A stretch of 61,759 nt of DNA, from positions 1 to 61,759 of the forward strand of contig JAEZDC010000041.1 of assembly GCA_023429825.1 (NCBI GenBank). Reading direction: 5' to 3'. The position numbers were made by a program, and so were the translations under genes. The stretch comes from Bacteroidota bacterium. Its GTDB lineage: Bacteria; Bacteroidota; Bacteroidia; Chitinophagales; Chitinophagaceae. Numbering within the stretch: the stretch's first letter is position 1; the number at the start of each line of letters is the position of its first letter. Under the pieces are notes generated by a model. It saw only the letters and a program-made list of their open reading frames with translations, was not told where the DNA came from and ran no database searches. Below, piece after piece: positions 1 to 9,703 of the stretch.

Positions 1-755
1 GTTTGACGTAGCCTGTAACCTCCCCTGAATAAAGCGATCCTTGCTCTTAATCCTTTAGCCGTGCCCTTAGTGAGTCTTTCATCAACCGGATCACCTATGC
101 CAGCCACTTCATTTTTCCATGGTAAAAGATCTGCAGCGATCTTTAAATCAGCTATTAATCGATCATATAAACTATCAGCATTTGTTCGGGTAGGGAATGG
201 ATTAGAGACTGCCTGTGCATATGCAGGTTGAAAGTGTGCAGGAAGATCGCCCCAATTTCTTATCGCTTCAAAGTAAAACTGAGCCCTTAATGTTAAAGCT
301 TCTCCATGCATGCGTTGCAGTTGCTTTTTTTCCTGGTCAGAACCGCCGGAATACTGCGCCATCTTTGGAATGTTATCGATGCAGATGTTTGCATACTCAA
401 TTCCCTGGAACAGTTGATTGAAAGGTCTCTCCAGTTGTGCATTACCTGGTGTTAAAGAGTAACGAGCCATATCTCTCCTGTCATTATCCAAAGCTCCTGA
501 TGGACCTTGCATTTCATCATTATCTACAGGATAATACAAGCTTAAACGAATACCATAACCCTGGTCACCGGTAAGCCTGCTATACACGCCGGCGATGGCC
601 TGGTAAGCTGTATTTACATCTTTGAAGACCAGATCAGGACCAACGGATGTGATCGGCTGCTGATCTAAATATTTTTTACAACTGCCGAGTGCAACAACAG
701 CGATCGTTGCGATCATTATCTTTTTTAAAGGCAGTCTACAATGTATCATGTTCAT
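1..755 (-). CDS. SusD/RagB-family outer-membrane lipoprotein, C-terminus cut by window edge
   Basis: Read on the minus strand from ATG at 755 (a second ATG lies at 749) with no stop before base 1, so about 251 codons of the N-terminal part are present. The start MNMIHCRLPLKKIMIATIA is followed by VALGSCKKYLDQ, a lipobox with the acylated Cys, typical of surface lipoproteins. Downstream residues such as GVYSRLTGDQGYG and ALTLRAQFYFEAIRNWGDLP match the usual SusD start of helices. In this family SusD caps the SusC barrel and binds glycan or peptide ligands at the cell surface. The gene begins 18 bp after the SusC stop, so the two are surely co-transcribed. The substrate cannot be told from this part. 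Confidence 0.93.
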   Translation of the reverse strand, partial: MNMIHCRLPLKKIMIATIAVVALGSCKKYLDQQPITSVGPDLVFKDVNTAYQAIAGVYSRLTGDQGYGIRLSLYYPVDNDEMQGPSGALDNDRRDMARYSLTPGNAQLERPFNQLFQGIEYANICIDNIPKMAQYSGGSDQEKKQLQRMHGEALTLRAQFYFEAIRNWGDLPAHFQPAYAQAVSNPFPTRTNADSLYDRLIADLKIAADLLPWKNEVAGIGDPVDERLTKGTAKGLRARIALFRGGYRLRQ

Positions 756-773
756 ATCGCAAGTTTATTGTCG

Positions 774-3700
774 TTAAAATGTTACGTTAACACCAAAAAT
801 GAAAGTACGGCTCTTAGGATAAGCTGAGTAATCGAGGCCTTGTGTTAAAGGACTTCTTCTAACGCTTACCTCAGGATCATAACCACTGTAGTTAGTGATG
901 ATCGCTAAATTATTAACGGTTGCATATAAGCGGAACCTGCTGATTCCTGCTTTGATCAACGATTTCACCGGAAGCGTATATCCAATTGTGATATTATTCA
1001 ATCTTAAGAAAGAAGCATCTTCAATCGCCCATGAATGAGGATAGAAAGCACCTGAACCCCTGATAGGCTGCCAGATAGTTGCATTCGCGTTTGCAGCTGC
1101 CAGTTCAGTAGGAGAAACACCAAAGGCATATTGTTTACCACCAATTGTTTGGAAGGTCATCAACACTTTACCATTAGCGTCGATCGTTCTGAACCTGTTC
1201 TGCATAATATCCAGCAGGTTTGAGTTAGCAGTGTATCCGTTTGTGAATTCGATCTTATTTGCATTGTATACATCTCCACCTATTGAAAAGTTGAAGAAGA
1301 TACTTGCATCCCATTGTTTATAAGTGAACTGCTGATATAATCCACCTGTGAAATCTGGCGTTGGATTACCCATCACGGTTTTATCAAAATCATCGATGAT
1401 GCCATCTGGTGTACCGCTAGGCCCACTCAGATCTTTGAATTTGATACCACCTGGAATTGCACCGCCTGCTACTTTATAAATATCAGGCAGACCTGATTTT
1501 AATGTGTACTGTCCGGTTGTGGTGTTATAATCAAATTCATCTATTTTATAGAATCCATCTGTCACCCAACCCCACATTGACCCCACAGGATCACCCACTC
1601 TTACGATATAATCGGTAGGCTGCCCGGATACGCCCCAGCTAGCTGCGGGATAAAAGAACTGCTGATTCTTACCCAGAGCTTCTATTCTATTTTCATTATG
1701 GGAAATGTTGAAATTAGCATTCCAGGTAAAATTGTTCTTTGTTTTACGAATGATGTTTGTATTTAACTGTAGCTCCCAACCTTTGTTGGAGGTCTTACCT
1801 ATGTTCTGAAGCTGTGAAGAATAGCCATAAGTGGAGGCAACAGGCACATTCAATAACAGATCCTTAGAGTTATTGATGTAATAATCGAAGCTGAAATTGA
1901 TACGGTTCTTAACGGCAGAAAGATCTAATCCGAAGTTTGTGTTTACAAGGCTTTCCCACTGTAATGCTTCATTGACCAATGCCGTTGAATTGTATACAGG
2001 AACCAACTGATTGTTCAATGAATAGTAGTATTGATCATTTCTGAAAGTAGTGAGGTAGAGATAATCGTCGATCCTGTTATTACCAACGGTACCATATCCA
2101 AACCTGAATTTCAAATTATTGATAAAGTTCACATCCTTCATAAAGTCCTCATTCGATACTACCCAGGCCAGAGAACCTGAAGGGAAATAGCCCCATCTCT
2201 TTTCAGGGGAGAATTTAGAAGAACCATCAGCACGAAGATTAAACTCAGCCATGTACTTATTTCTATAACCATAGCTTAATCTTGTAAAGAATGACAGGCT
2301 GGTATATTTTGATTCAAACAACCTTGGCAATCCCATCAGGTTTCCGAGATTAGTTTGTTTAAATGCCTGTTGCGGAGATGTGTTTAATGGATAATCTCGT
2401 ATTGTTCTTCCAAAAGATTCTGTCTCCAATTGATAAGTCTCTTCTCCCAGCAAGGCTGTAAAGCTATGTTTACCTCTGAAGTTGTTAACGGAGTAAGTAA
2501 GCACGTTAGAGTTAGTGATCGTTCTTCCCTTGATCGTATCTAATGTAGCTATTGGCTTTCTACCACCCTGTACAATTGCATAGTTGGTATTGGAGTCACT
2601 GAACTGGCGATCGATCCTGTCATTGTGATCATAACCAAATGTTGATCTGAATGTCAGGTTCTTCACAACGTCGATACTCAAATTTGCATTAAGGTTATAA
2701 GCTCTTGTAGATTTTCTCCTGTACTCGGAATTTGCTAATAACACAGGATTGATCAATGACAAACTATTGCCCACATTCGGGTCAGCTGAAGGATCGTTAT
2801 CATCAATCTCGTCTTGTGTACCAGATAAGAATGGTTTATACTTCACGGCATTTCTCAACCTGTTGTAGGCAGAACCTTTTTCATCGGATATTCCAGCGCC
2901 ATAAACATCCTGGTGTGTATACCTTGCTCCGTACCCTAATTTTATTTTCTTATTGATCCTGTAGTCTCCTTTGAAATTAGCCAAATGACGTTGGTAGCTT
3001 GAGTTAATTACAATTGCTTTATCATTATTGAAAGTATAGGAGAAGTTATATGTGGTTTTATTATTTCCGCCTGTAAACCCAATATTGTGTGTTTGAGTAA
3101 CACCGGTACGCCCGGCAACTTCCTCCTGCCAATTGATCGGAGTTACATTCTTCCAGACATTCAAAGTATCCCAGGTAGTACCAAAGTTTCTAACAAAGTT
3201 GGTGCTGTCGTTCGTGTTACCTCTTGATCTTTCGTAATTATAAACCACATATTCATATGGATCTAACACGCCTAATTTATTAGCCAGGCTTTTAACACCT
3301 ACAAACCCGTTATAACTAACTCTGAGTTTACCTGGTCTGCCGGTTTTTGTAGTGATCACAATTACACCGTTCGCACCTCTTGCACCATAGATGGCAGTGG
3401 CTGCCGCATCTTTCAATACATCGATAGACTGAATATCTTGTGGTGAGATCACATTCAACGCATTTTCTACCTGAACACCATCTACAATGTATAAAGGAGA
3501 ATTATCCTGCGTGATAGACATTCCACCTCGTACTCTTACCCGTACCTCTGCATCAGGTGAACCTTCAGCAGTAGAAGCAGTAACTCCGGCAAGTCTTCCG
3601 TTCAAGGCTTCTGCAGCGGAGTTGAGCGGAATATCTTTCAAGTCCTTCGCACTTACAGAAGATACAGAGGCCATAAGGTCTTTTCTTCTTACAGTTTGAT

Positions 3701-4025
3701 ATCCCACTACCACGATATCATCGATCTGTGCTACCTGTCTTTGCAATTGCACATTTACAGTTCCGCCGGAAGTACTGACAGTTTGGGAAGCAAATCCTGT
3801 ATAGCTAAATACAAGGTCGATCTTTCCCGATCCGCTAACGCGTATTGAATAATTTCCCTGCGCATCCGTTTGTGTACCTTTTGTTGTTCCTCTTACGAGA
3901 ATACTTACACCTTGCAAACCAGCACCGGCAGAATCTGTAACTCTACCTTTTGCTTCAATTGTCTGGCTATATGCTGTGAGAGAAATAAATGAAATCAGCA
4001 GGAGCAATAACGTCAATCTTTTCAT
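774..4025 (-). CDS. SusC/RagA-family TonB-linked outer-membrane transporter
   Basis: The 1083-residue protein has a signal peptide (about 1-20, ending AYSQ), a carboxypeptidase-regulatory-like beta-sandwich (about 24-110, with the start GRVTDSAGAGLQGVSILV), a plug domain (about 115-225, with ALNGRLAGV and the SusC-typical IDVLKDAAATAIYGARGANG) and a long beta-barrel ending in an aromatic strand (FIFGVNVTF). No N-terminal STN domain is seen, so FecR/anti-sigma signalling is not suggested. SusC proteins import ligands across the outer membrane using TonB energy. SusD lies 18 bp downstream. No glycosidase or sulfatase is in view, so the substrate is unknown. It is a standard-length SusC with no damage seen. 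Confidence 0.96.
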   Translation of the reverse strand: MKRLTLLLLLISFISLTAYSQTIEAKGRVTDSAGAGLQGVSILVRGTTKGTQTDAQGNYSIRVSGSGKIDLVFSYTGFASQTVSTSGGTVNVQLQRQVAQIDDIVVVGYQTVRRKDLMASVSSVSAKDLKDIPLNSAAEALNGRLAGVTASTAEGSPDAEVRVRVRGGMSITQDNSPLYIVDGVQVENALNVISPQDIQSIDVLKDAAATAIYGARGANGVIVITTKTGRPGKLRVSYNGFVGVKSLANKLGVLDPYEYVVYNYERSRGNTNDSTNFVRNFGTTWDTLNVWKNVTPINWQEEVAGRTGVTQTHNIGFTGGNNKTTYNFSYTFNNDKAIVINSSYQRHLANFKGDYRINKKIKLGYGARYTHQDVYGAGISDEKGSAYNRLRNAVKYKPFLSGTQDEIDDNDPSADPNVGNSLSLINPVLLANSEYRRKSTRAYNLNANLSIDVVKNLTFRSTFGYDHNDRIDRQFSDSNTNYAIVQGGRKPIATLDTIKGRTITNSNVLTYSVNNFRGKHSFTALLGEETYQLETESFGRTIRDYPLNTSPQQAFKQTNLGNLMGLPRLFESKYTSLSFFTRLSYGYRNKYMAEFNLRADGSSKFSPEKRWGYFPSGSLAWVVSNEDFMKDVNFINNLKFRFGYGTVGNNRIDDYLYLTTFRNDQYYYSLNNQLVPVYNSTALVNEALQWESLVNTNFGLDLSAVKNRINFSFDYYINNSKDLLLNVPVASTYGYSSQLQNIGKTSNKGWELQLNTNIIRKTKNNFTWNANFNISHNENRIEALGKNQQFFYPAASWGVSGQPTDYIVRVGDPVGSMWGWVTDGFYKIDEFDYNTTTGQYTLKSGLPDIYKVAGGAIPGGIKFKDLSGPSGTPDGIIDDFDKTVMGNPTPDFTGGLYQQFTYKQWDASIFFNFSIGGDVYNANKIEFTNGYTANSNLLDIMQNRFRTIDANGKVLMTFQTIGGKQYAFGVSPTELAAANANATIWQPIRGSGAFYPHSWAIEDASFLRLNNITIGYTLPVKSLIKAGISRFRLYATVNNLAIITNYSGYDPEVSVRRSPLTQGLDYSAYPKSRTFIFGVNVTF

Positions 4026-4126
4026 ATTAGCAAGCTTTAGTACGAGACCTATTTCGTCTCAAAGTGCTCACAAACTACACAAGAAATTGCGCAGGTAAAT
4101 CTGATGAGAATTTGTTTTTTTACGCA

Positions 4127-4148
4127 ATCGTTACCGAAAACGATACCG
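4127..4148 (-). promoter_or_regulatory. possible repressor operator upstream of susC
   Basis: A perfect inverted repeat ATCGTT-ACCGAA-AACGAT (4127-4144) lies about 100 bp upstream of the SusC start. The same stretch holds a direct repeat, CGTTACCG then CGATACCG, spaced by 12 bp. CpG-centred half-sites of this kind resemble LacI-family operators, which often control sugar-uptake genes. That is inference; no regulator gene is adjacent. Confidence 0.35.
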
Positions 4149-4290
4149 GTGAAATACACTAGCGTTTTAATGTCTCAATCAGGTGAAAAATAAAGGTTTA
4201 CAGCTTAAAACCTATTCGTCGCGGATTTACTTAAACGTCTTAGAGATTATTAAAAGGGGCAAAGCGTCTACCTTAAATTCAGGCAGTTCC

Positions 4291-5940
4291 TCAGATCATC
4301 TCGCTTTGCAATAATGAACTTTTTATGGTGCTTTTTTGTTCATTGTATTTCTTCACGGCTTCAATGAAACTTACAAAAAGTGGAGCCGGCTTTTCCACCG
4401 TACTTTTTAATTCCGGGTGATATTGCACCCCTATAAAGAAAGGGTGATTTGGAATTTCCATAATTTCTACTAACCCTGTTTCAGGATTTCTTCCGCTGAA
4501 GATGACACCACTGTTTTCAAACTGTTCTAAATACTGGTTATTGAACTCGTAACGGTGGCGATGGCGCTCTGTTACGTTCGTTGATCCATATATCTTATGA
4601 GCCAAAGATCCCTCTGTTATATTACATGGATAAGAACCTAAACGCATGGTTCCCCCCATCATCTTTATTTTCTTCTGCTCCTCCATCATACTAATCACCG
4701 CATCATCTGTACTCTGATCCATTTCAGTTGAATGCGCCCCGGTAATATTCAATACATTCCTGGCGAACTCGATCACTGCCATCTGCATTCCCAGGCAAAT
4801 ACCAAAGAATGGTAAACCATTTTCTCTTGCATGACGTACTGCAATGATCTTGCCTTCAATCCCCCTCATTCCAAAGCCAGGAGCCACTAACAAACCATCG
4901 AGTCCTTGAAGTTTATCAGCAACATTTTCTGTAGTGATATGTTCACTATGCACATTCACTACCTGCACCTTCACTTCATTAACCGCACCGGCGTGAACAA
5001 AACTTTCAAGTATAGATTTATACGCATCCTGCAACTCCACGTATTTACCTATCAACCCAATAGTTACTTTACTTTTTGGATACTTTAGTTTATCAAGGAA
5101 CTCTTTCCATTTATCCATCTGCGGCTCACCGTAATTGGTGATGTTAAGCTTCTTCAAACAAATAAGATCAAGTTTTTCTCTCAACATCAGCAAAGGCACT
5201 TCATATATAGTAGAAGCATCCATTGCCTCAATCACCGCTTCAGTTTTTACATTACAGAACAGGGCGATCTTCCGCTTGATATCATTTCCCAAAGGTTCTT
5301 CTGTTCTGCAAACGATCACATCAGGATGTACTCCTGTTTCACTTAACATTTTAACGCTGTGTTGAGTGGGCTTCGTCTTTAACTCTTTCGCAGCTTTCAG
5401 GTAAGGTATCAAAGTAAGATGCACTACCATCACATCTTCATCGGGCAATTCCCATTGCAATTGTCTTACAGCTTCTATAAAAGGTAAACTCTCTATATCA
5501 CCAACTGTTCCACCTATCTCGGTAAGTACCACGTCATATTTTCCATCTTTCCCTAGCAATAACATTCTTCGTTTGATCTCATCGGTAATATGCGGAACCA
5601 CCTGCACAGTCTTACCTAAAAAATCACCCGCTCTCTCCCTGTTGATCACAGTCTGGTATATTCTTCCTGTAGTTACATTATTAGCCTGCGATGTATGAAT
5701 ATTTAAGAACCTTTCATAATGCCCAAGGTCAAGATCAGTCTCAGCTCCGTCCTCTGTTACAAAACACTCCCCGTGTTCATATGGATTCAACGTACCGGGA
5801 TCTACATTGATATATGGATCGAACTTTTGAATAGTTACTCTTAATCCCCGCGCCTGCAAAAGTTTTGCAAGGCTCGCCGCAATGATTCCTTTTCCCAAAC
5901 TACTTGTAACTCCTCCAGTCACAAAAATGTACTTTGCCAT
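4291..5940 (-). CDS. pyrG: CTP synthase (glutamine-hydrolysing)
   Basis: It makes CTP from UTP, ATP and glutamine in the cytoplasm. The start MAKYIFVTGGVTSSLGKG is the diagnostic N-terminus of the amidoligase domain (about 1-270), with the metal and UTP site EDGAETDLDLGHYERF. The C-terminal class I glutaminase domain (about 300-535) has nucleophile Cys382 in FGICLGMQ and His508/Glu510 in QYHPELKS. At 549 residues it is normal length for the family. It is transcribed toward susC with a 265-bp gap, and diverges from the dienelactone-hydrolase-like gene. A copy of the GTTGCGTCGCAC dispersed repeat lies in its upstream region. Confidence 0.98.
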   Translation of the reverse strand: MAKYIFVTGGVTSSLGKGIIAASLAKLLQARGLRVTIQKFDPYINVDPGTLNPYEHGECFVTEDGAETDLDLGHYERFLNIHTSQANNVTTGRIYQTVINRERAGDFLGKTVQVVPHITDEIKRRMLLLGKDGKYDVVLTEIGGTVGDIESLPFIEAVRQLQWELPDEDVMVVHLTLIPYLKAAKELKTKPTQHSVKMLSETGVHPDVIVCRTEEPLGNDIKRKIALFCNVKTEAVIEAMDASTIYEVPLLMLREKLDLICLKKLNITNYGEPQMDKWKEFLDKLKYPKSKVTIGLIGKYVELQDAYKSILESFVHAGAVNEVKVQVVNVHSEHITTENVADKLQGLDGLLVAPGFGMRGIEGKIIAVRHARENGLPFFGICLGMQMAVIEFARNVLNITGAHSTEMDQSTDDAVISMMEEQKKIKMMGGTMRLGSYPCNITEGSLAHKIYGSTNVTERHRHRYEFNNQYLEQFENSGVIFSGRNPETGLVEIMEIPNHPFFIGVQYHPELKSTVEKPAPLFVSFIEAVKKYNEQKSTIKSSLLQSEMI

Positions 5941-5989
5941 ATATTGATGGTTTAGATTTTTTATTTACCAAGCTTTAAGTCTACTATTT

Positions 5990-6020
5990 AACTTCCGTTG
6001 CGTCGCACTCTTGTACGTTC
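5990..6020 (+). repeat. dispersed repeat, copy 1 (core GTTGCGTCGCAC)
   Basis: The core GTTGCGTCGCAC sits at 5997-6008, followed by TCTTGTACGTTC. An upstream AGCTTTA and downstream CTGTTC match the outer parts of the complete copy at 43.86-43.98 kb. It lies in the 342-bp divergent gap between pyrG and the next plus-strand gene (5941-6282). The rest of that gap is AT-rich and shows no further gene or clear -7 box. Confidence 0.75.
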
Positions 6021-6282
6021 TGTTCAATATTCAACAAACAAAAACATCCTAACAAAACAGCATTGCTATCTGTTAAGAAATATGGTGACCGTAAAGAGAA
6101 TGGAAAAAATCTCAGAGGTCATACAAACCTAAGGAGAATATTTCGGGCAAAAAAATTGCTGACTCACCAAAAACGTGATCCACTTTAAAAATGTTAATTT
6201 AAGGTGTACATTTTCACTATTTTGGATGGTGCATTTATTGTTAGGTAACAAACTTTTATCAAACCATTAAATAAATCAATTC

Positions 6283-7170
6283 ATGAAACAGCTCATCCTG
6301 GTTGCAGTGGCTGCCATGTTAACTGCAGCGCTCATCAGCTCTACAATGAAACAAAGAGCCCCGCAGATATTGACACCTGAATGTTATATCAGTTGTTTTG
6401 AAAGCAGTATGTTAACTGAGTTTCAAAAAGAAGCCGCAACAAAAGAGTTTACCAATTTTCATATCACTCCTCTCCCGTTTGTGTACGCGGATCCCAAGGG
6501 AGCTATGGTGAGTTTTAAAACGCCTGATGGTCAGCAGGGAGCAGCTTACTCTATTCCGGCGAAAAAGAAAAGCAATAAATATTTATTAGTGATCCAGGAG
6601 TGGTATGGGTTGAATGATTATATAAGAGCAGAAGCAGATTGGTATTGGGATGAATTAGATAAAGAAGCCAATGTGCTGGCGTTGGATCTATACGATGGAA
6701 AAGTGGCGTCAACACCTGACAGTGCATCTAAATTTGTGCGGGCTGTTAATAATGACCGTTTAAGTAACATCATCAAAGGCGCTATTGAGTATGCGGGAAA
6801 AGATGCTGAGATCTATACTGTTGGATGGTGTTTCGGCGGTGCATGGAGTTTACAGGCTTCAATTATCGCAGGGGCACAGGGAAAGGGCTGTGTAATGTTC
6901 TACGGAAGACCAGAAACGAATGTAGATCGCTTAAAACTGTTGAATGCGGATGTGATCGGCTTTTTCGGTAATAAAGACAAGAGTCCTTCTCCAGAGCAGG
7001 TGGATGCTTTTGTAAAGAATATGGAGGCAGCCGGGAAAAAACTAGAAGTGCACTGGTATGATGCCGGGCATGGCTTCGCAAATCCAAGTAACCCGAACTA
7101 CGATAAAGAAGCTACCGCTGATGCAAAGAAGAAAGCAATTGAATTCCTGCAGAAACGAATAGATGATTAA
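6283..7170 (+). CDS. exported dienelactone-hydrolase-family alpha/beta hydrolase
   Basis: The 295-residue protein has an N-terminal hydrophobic stretch (about 1-20) suggesting export. The catalytic triad of dienelactone hydrolases is visible: nucleophile Cys183 in GWCFGGAW, Asp232 in GNKDKSP and His263 in DAGHGFA. The spacings of 49 and 31 residues are close to those of the classic enzyme. QEWYGLNDYIR near residue 106 is the usual oxyanion-side segment. The family hydrolyses cyclic esters or lactones. The substrate is not known here, and no aromatic degradation cluster surrounds it. It is transcribed divergently from pyrG. Confidence 0.88.
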   Translation: MKQLILVAVAAMLTAALISSTMKQRAPQILTPECYISCFESSMLTEFQKEAATKEFTNFHITPLPFVYADPKGAMVSFKTPDGQQGAAYSIPAKKKSNKYLLVIQEWYGLNDYIRAEADWYWDELDKEANVLALDLYDGKVASTPDSASKFVRAVNNDRLSNIIKGAIEYAGKDAEIYTVGWCFGGAWSLQASIIAGAQGKGCVMFYGRPETNVDRLKLLNADVIGFFGNKDKSPSPEQVDAFVKNMEAAGKKLEVHWYDAGHGFANPSNPNYDKEATADAKKKAIEFLQKRIDD

Positions 7171-7205
7171 TATGCTTAAGTAATAAGCTTGCTTCTGAAC
7201 ATATA

Positions 7206-7238
7206 GAAGGCATAGTTTTAGTTATCTTAGAACTATGC
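7206..7238 (+). other. inverted repeat across the start codon of the DUF2971-like gene
   Basis: GCATAGTT (7210-7217) pairs with AACTATGC (7231-7238), and the flanking TTAG/TAG bases can extend the stem. The downstream arm contains the ATG of the next gene at 7235, so a hairpin in the mRNA would hide the start. The left part GAAGGCATAGTTTT also occurs in the terminator hairpin after topA. Confidence 0.4.
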
Positions 7239-7999
7239 AGTTGGTGAATTATCTACAACAGGAACTACCTAAGAATGCACTGATCACCCGTTATGTAGAC
7301 ATTCATGGATTCTTATACTTCATCACCCAAAGCAAACTCCGTTTTGCAAGGCTCGATAGCTTCGAAGACATTAATGAAGGTTTTACCCTTGTAAACGCCG
7401 CTTCTTTAAATAATGTAGTACACCAGGACAAACTAAAAATGGCGGAGCAGATAAAAGAACGCAATCGCCGGCTGCAGGAAGATTTCAAACATCAGCAGCA
7501 AAACCTTTTTGCCTGTTGTTGGTATATGGGTGGTAAAGAATCAGTAGCCATGTGGAATTTATATTCTAACCCCGATAGTGTTGCCATACGATTCTACGCA
7601 GATGAATTGATAAAACTGGTAAATAAGATCACTTTAAAAGAAGCTAAAGGTTTTTCAAAACTCATGTATGGCCTGGTAGAATATATTGATCTGTCTGAAG
7701 TAGAAAAAGAAGAGATCAGGAATAAATTAAAACAACACCAATGCACTGGCTTCGTTAAAGATAATTCATTCAGTCATGAACAGGAGTTTCGATTCATTGC
7801 TGAAAAGAATACTGATAATACTCATGATACTCTTGAATTTGAAATATGCCTGGGAGAATTAGAGAGTATCAATTTCCAGGTGATCTCGCACCCAAAAATG
7901 GAAGACTGGAAGATCAGGAACATCCTCAACGTACTCAAATGCTATAAGCTGGAAGAGAAATACCTTCCCTCATCTTTGGCACTCAAAAATGTTCAATAG
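7235..7999 (+). CDS. DUF2971-like protein
   Basis: A 254-residue cytoplasmic protein with no signal or membrane segment. The layout resembles DUF2971: an N-terminal YVDIHGFLYFITQSKLRFA segment, a FEDINEGF motif where the family often has F-D-P-E, then CCWYMGGKESVAMWNLYSN and a C-terminal HEQEFRFIAEK. The biochemical role of that family is not established, although members are frequent in variable regions. Its end overlaps the upstream in-frame extension of the next ORF by 11 bp, but the likely start of that gene is 80 bp further on. ATG at 7235 is the only good start. Confidence 0.6.
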   Translation: MQLVNYLQQELPKNALITRYVDIHGFLYFITQSKLRFARLDSFEDINEGFTLVNAASLNNVVHQDKLKMAEQIKERNRRLQEDFKHQQQNLFACCWYMGGKESVAMWNLYSNPDSVAIRFYADELIKLVNKITLKEAKGFSKLMYGLVEYIDLSEVEKEEIRNKLKQHQCTGFVKDNSFSHEQEFRFIAEKNTDNTHDTLEFEICLGELESINFQVISHPKMEDWKIRNILNVLKCYKLEEKYLPSSLALKNVQ

Positions 8000-8078
8000 A
8001 GAACAAGACTTAGAAGACAAGACACGCCGGCCTATGGTTCATAATTTCTTTCCTATCTTCCATCCTACAATTGCATCT

Positions 8079-9590
8079 ATGAAAAAAAATGTTTCCCTCA
8101 TCATCTTTTCGCTGATAGTTGCTCACTTATACGCCCAACCATCTTTTATTAAAGACAGCCTTGAGAGTTACATCAAACAAGGAATGAAAGATTGGGATAT
8201 TCCCGGCTTAAGCATTGTTATAGTAAAAGATGGGCAGGTGGTTCATATGAAAGGATATGGTGTAAAAGATATTCAAACAAACGCTCCTGTGGATGAGAAT
8301 ACATTATTCATGATTGCCAGTAATACAAAATTGTTTACCGGAACTGCATTGGCTAATCTTGAATATCGCAAAAAGATCAGCCTTAATGACAAGATCACTA
8401 AGTACTTCCCGGATTATAAATTATACGATAAAACAACAACTGAACTGGTTACCATTCGTGATCTCCTTGCACACCGAATTGGTACAAAGACATTCCAGGG
8501 AGATTTTACTTTCTGGAACAGTAACCTTAGCCGCAGAGAAATAATGTATAGAATGAGGCTGTTGAAACCTGTAGGCTTATTCAGGCAAGACTATGGTTAT
8601 TGCAACAGTTGTTACTTAACCGCCGGTGAAGTGATACAAAAAGTTACCGGCCAGCCGTGGGAAGTATATGTATACGACAGTCTCATCATTCCTGCAGGCA
8701 TGACGAATACACATGCTTTATCACAGGGCATTACGCAAAGAAAAAATGTAGCTACGCCTTATACCACCAGTTATACAAATAAGCTTAACAAAGTTCCCTA
8801 TGATCAATGGGATAATCTTGCACCTGCTGCAAGCATTGTGAGCAATGTGAATGACCTTTCGAAATGGCTGATGTTCCAGCTAGATAGCGGAAAAGTAAAT
8901 GGCAAACAGGTAATACCATGGGTGGTTTTGCAAACTACAAGAGACATTAATATTGTTACTAATAGCCGCAAGTCTTCAAATTTTCCAATTAATATACGGG
9001 GTTATGGCTTGGGGATCTCATCTAATGATTATAACGGGAAACAGTTATACTCTCACACAGGAGGCGCAGCAGGCATGGTGAGTGGTGTTTGCTTTGTACC
9101 AGAGGAAAAATTAGGAATCGCGATCCTTACAAACAACGACAACCAGGGCTTTTTTGAAATACTTCGTTACCAGATTTTAGATGCATATCTCGGTGTGCCT
9201 TATATAAACAGGAGTCTGCAACAATTGCAGAGTTTTAAAAACGACATGCAAAATCAAATAAGTGAGATCGAAGCATGGAAAGCACGGGTTAAGGGAAACA
9301 AACCAGTACTTCCTTTGACCGCATACACGGGTGAGTACAACAATGAACTTTATGGCAAGCTCACCATCACTGCTAAAGACAATAAGTTATTTTTAAAATT
9401 TCATTCCCACAACAATTTAACGGCAACCATGCAATACATGGAGAATGACGACTGGCTGTTGACTTATGATAATATCGAGTATGGAATTTTTAGCACCACT
9501 TTCAAAATAGACAAAACAAAGGTGACCTCCGTAGAAATAAAAGCCAACGAGTTTGTAGAAAAGGATCCGTACACTTTTATAAAAAAATAA
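8079..9590 (+). CDS. secreted beta-lactamase-fold serine hydrolase (class C/esterase type)
   Basis: The start is ATG 8079 (MKKNVSLIIFSLIV...YAQ), which gives a clean signal peptide. An upstream in-frame ATG at 7989 would add 30 unrelated residues before it. The 503-residue protein carries SNTK (Ser81, Lys84), Tyr174-Cys-Asn176 in place of Y-x-N, and His326-Thr-Gly in place of KTG. All three are usual in esterase/peptidase members of the serine beta-lactamase-like superfamily. The last about 100 residues resemble the DUF3471-type C-terminal domain. A TACAATTG box ends 5 nt before the ATG. A paralogue lies at 29863-31380. The role is probably periplasmic ester or peptide hydrolysis; antibiotic resistance is not implied. 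Confidence 0.9.
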   Translation: MKKNVSLIIFSLIVAHLYAQPSFIKDSLESYIKQGMKDWDIPGLSIVIVKDGQVVHMKGYGVKDIQTNAPVDENTLFMIASNTKLFTGTALANLEYRKKISLNDKITKYFPDYKLYDKTTTELVTIRDLLAHRIGTKTFQGDFTFWNSNLSRREIMYRMRLLKPVGLFRQDYGYCNSCYLTAGEVIQKVTGQPWEVYVYDSLIIPAGMTNTHALSQGITQRKNVATPYTTSYTNKLNKVPYDQWDNLAPAASIVSNVNDLSKWLMFQLDSGKVNGKQVIPWVVLQTTRDINIVTNSRKSSNFPINIRGYGLGISSNDYNGKQLYSHTGGAAGMVSGVCFVPEEKLGIAILTNNDNQGFFEILRYQILDAYLGVPYINRSLQQLQSFKNDMQNQISEIEAWKARVKGNKPVLPLTAYTGEYNNELYGKLTITAKDNKLFLKFHSHNNLTATMQYMENDDWLLTYDNIEYGIFSTTFKIDKTKVTSVEIKANEFVEKDPYTFIKK

Positions 9591-9620
9591 TTTATGGAGT
9601 GAGCTGCAACAACGCTATTG

Positions 9621-9646
9621 AACTTCCGTTGCGTCGCACACTTCAA
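9621..9646 (+). repeat. dispersed repeat, copy 2 (core GTTGCGTCGCAC)
   Basis: AACTTCCGTTGCGTCGCACA begins at 9621 in the 113-bp gap between the serine hydrolase and the M20 gene. The upstream AGCTGCAACAACGCTATTG resembles the outer arm of the complete copy near 43.9 kb. The right arm is lost after about CACTTC. Confidence 0.72.
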
Positions 9647-9703
9647 CTTTTTAATCTTTATTGAACTAATAGAGCCATAGTGCACCCAGTAAACAAAACG
9701 CAT

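Noticed and set aside
774..4025. FecR/sigma-factor-coupled transducer form of SusC
   Set aside because: No N-terminal STN domain and no ECF sigma or FecR gene is visible in the adjacent sequence.
7989..8078. Longer N-terminus for the first serine hydrolase
   Set aside because: The added 30 residues precede a typical signal peptide and overlap the previous gene; ATG 8079 also follows a -7-like box.
8079..9590. Antibiotic-resistance beta-lactamase
   Set aside because: The third motif is His-Thr-Gly and a DUF3471-like domain is attached, which points to the esterase/peptidase branch instead of class C beta-lactamase.
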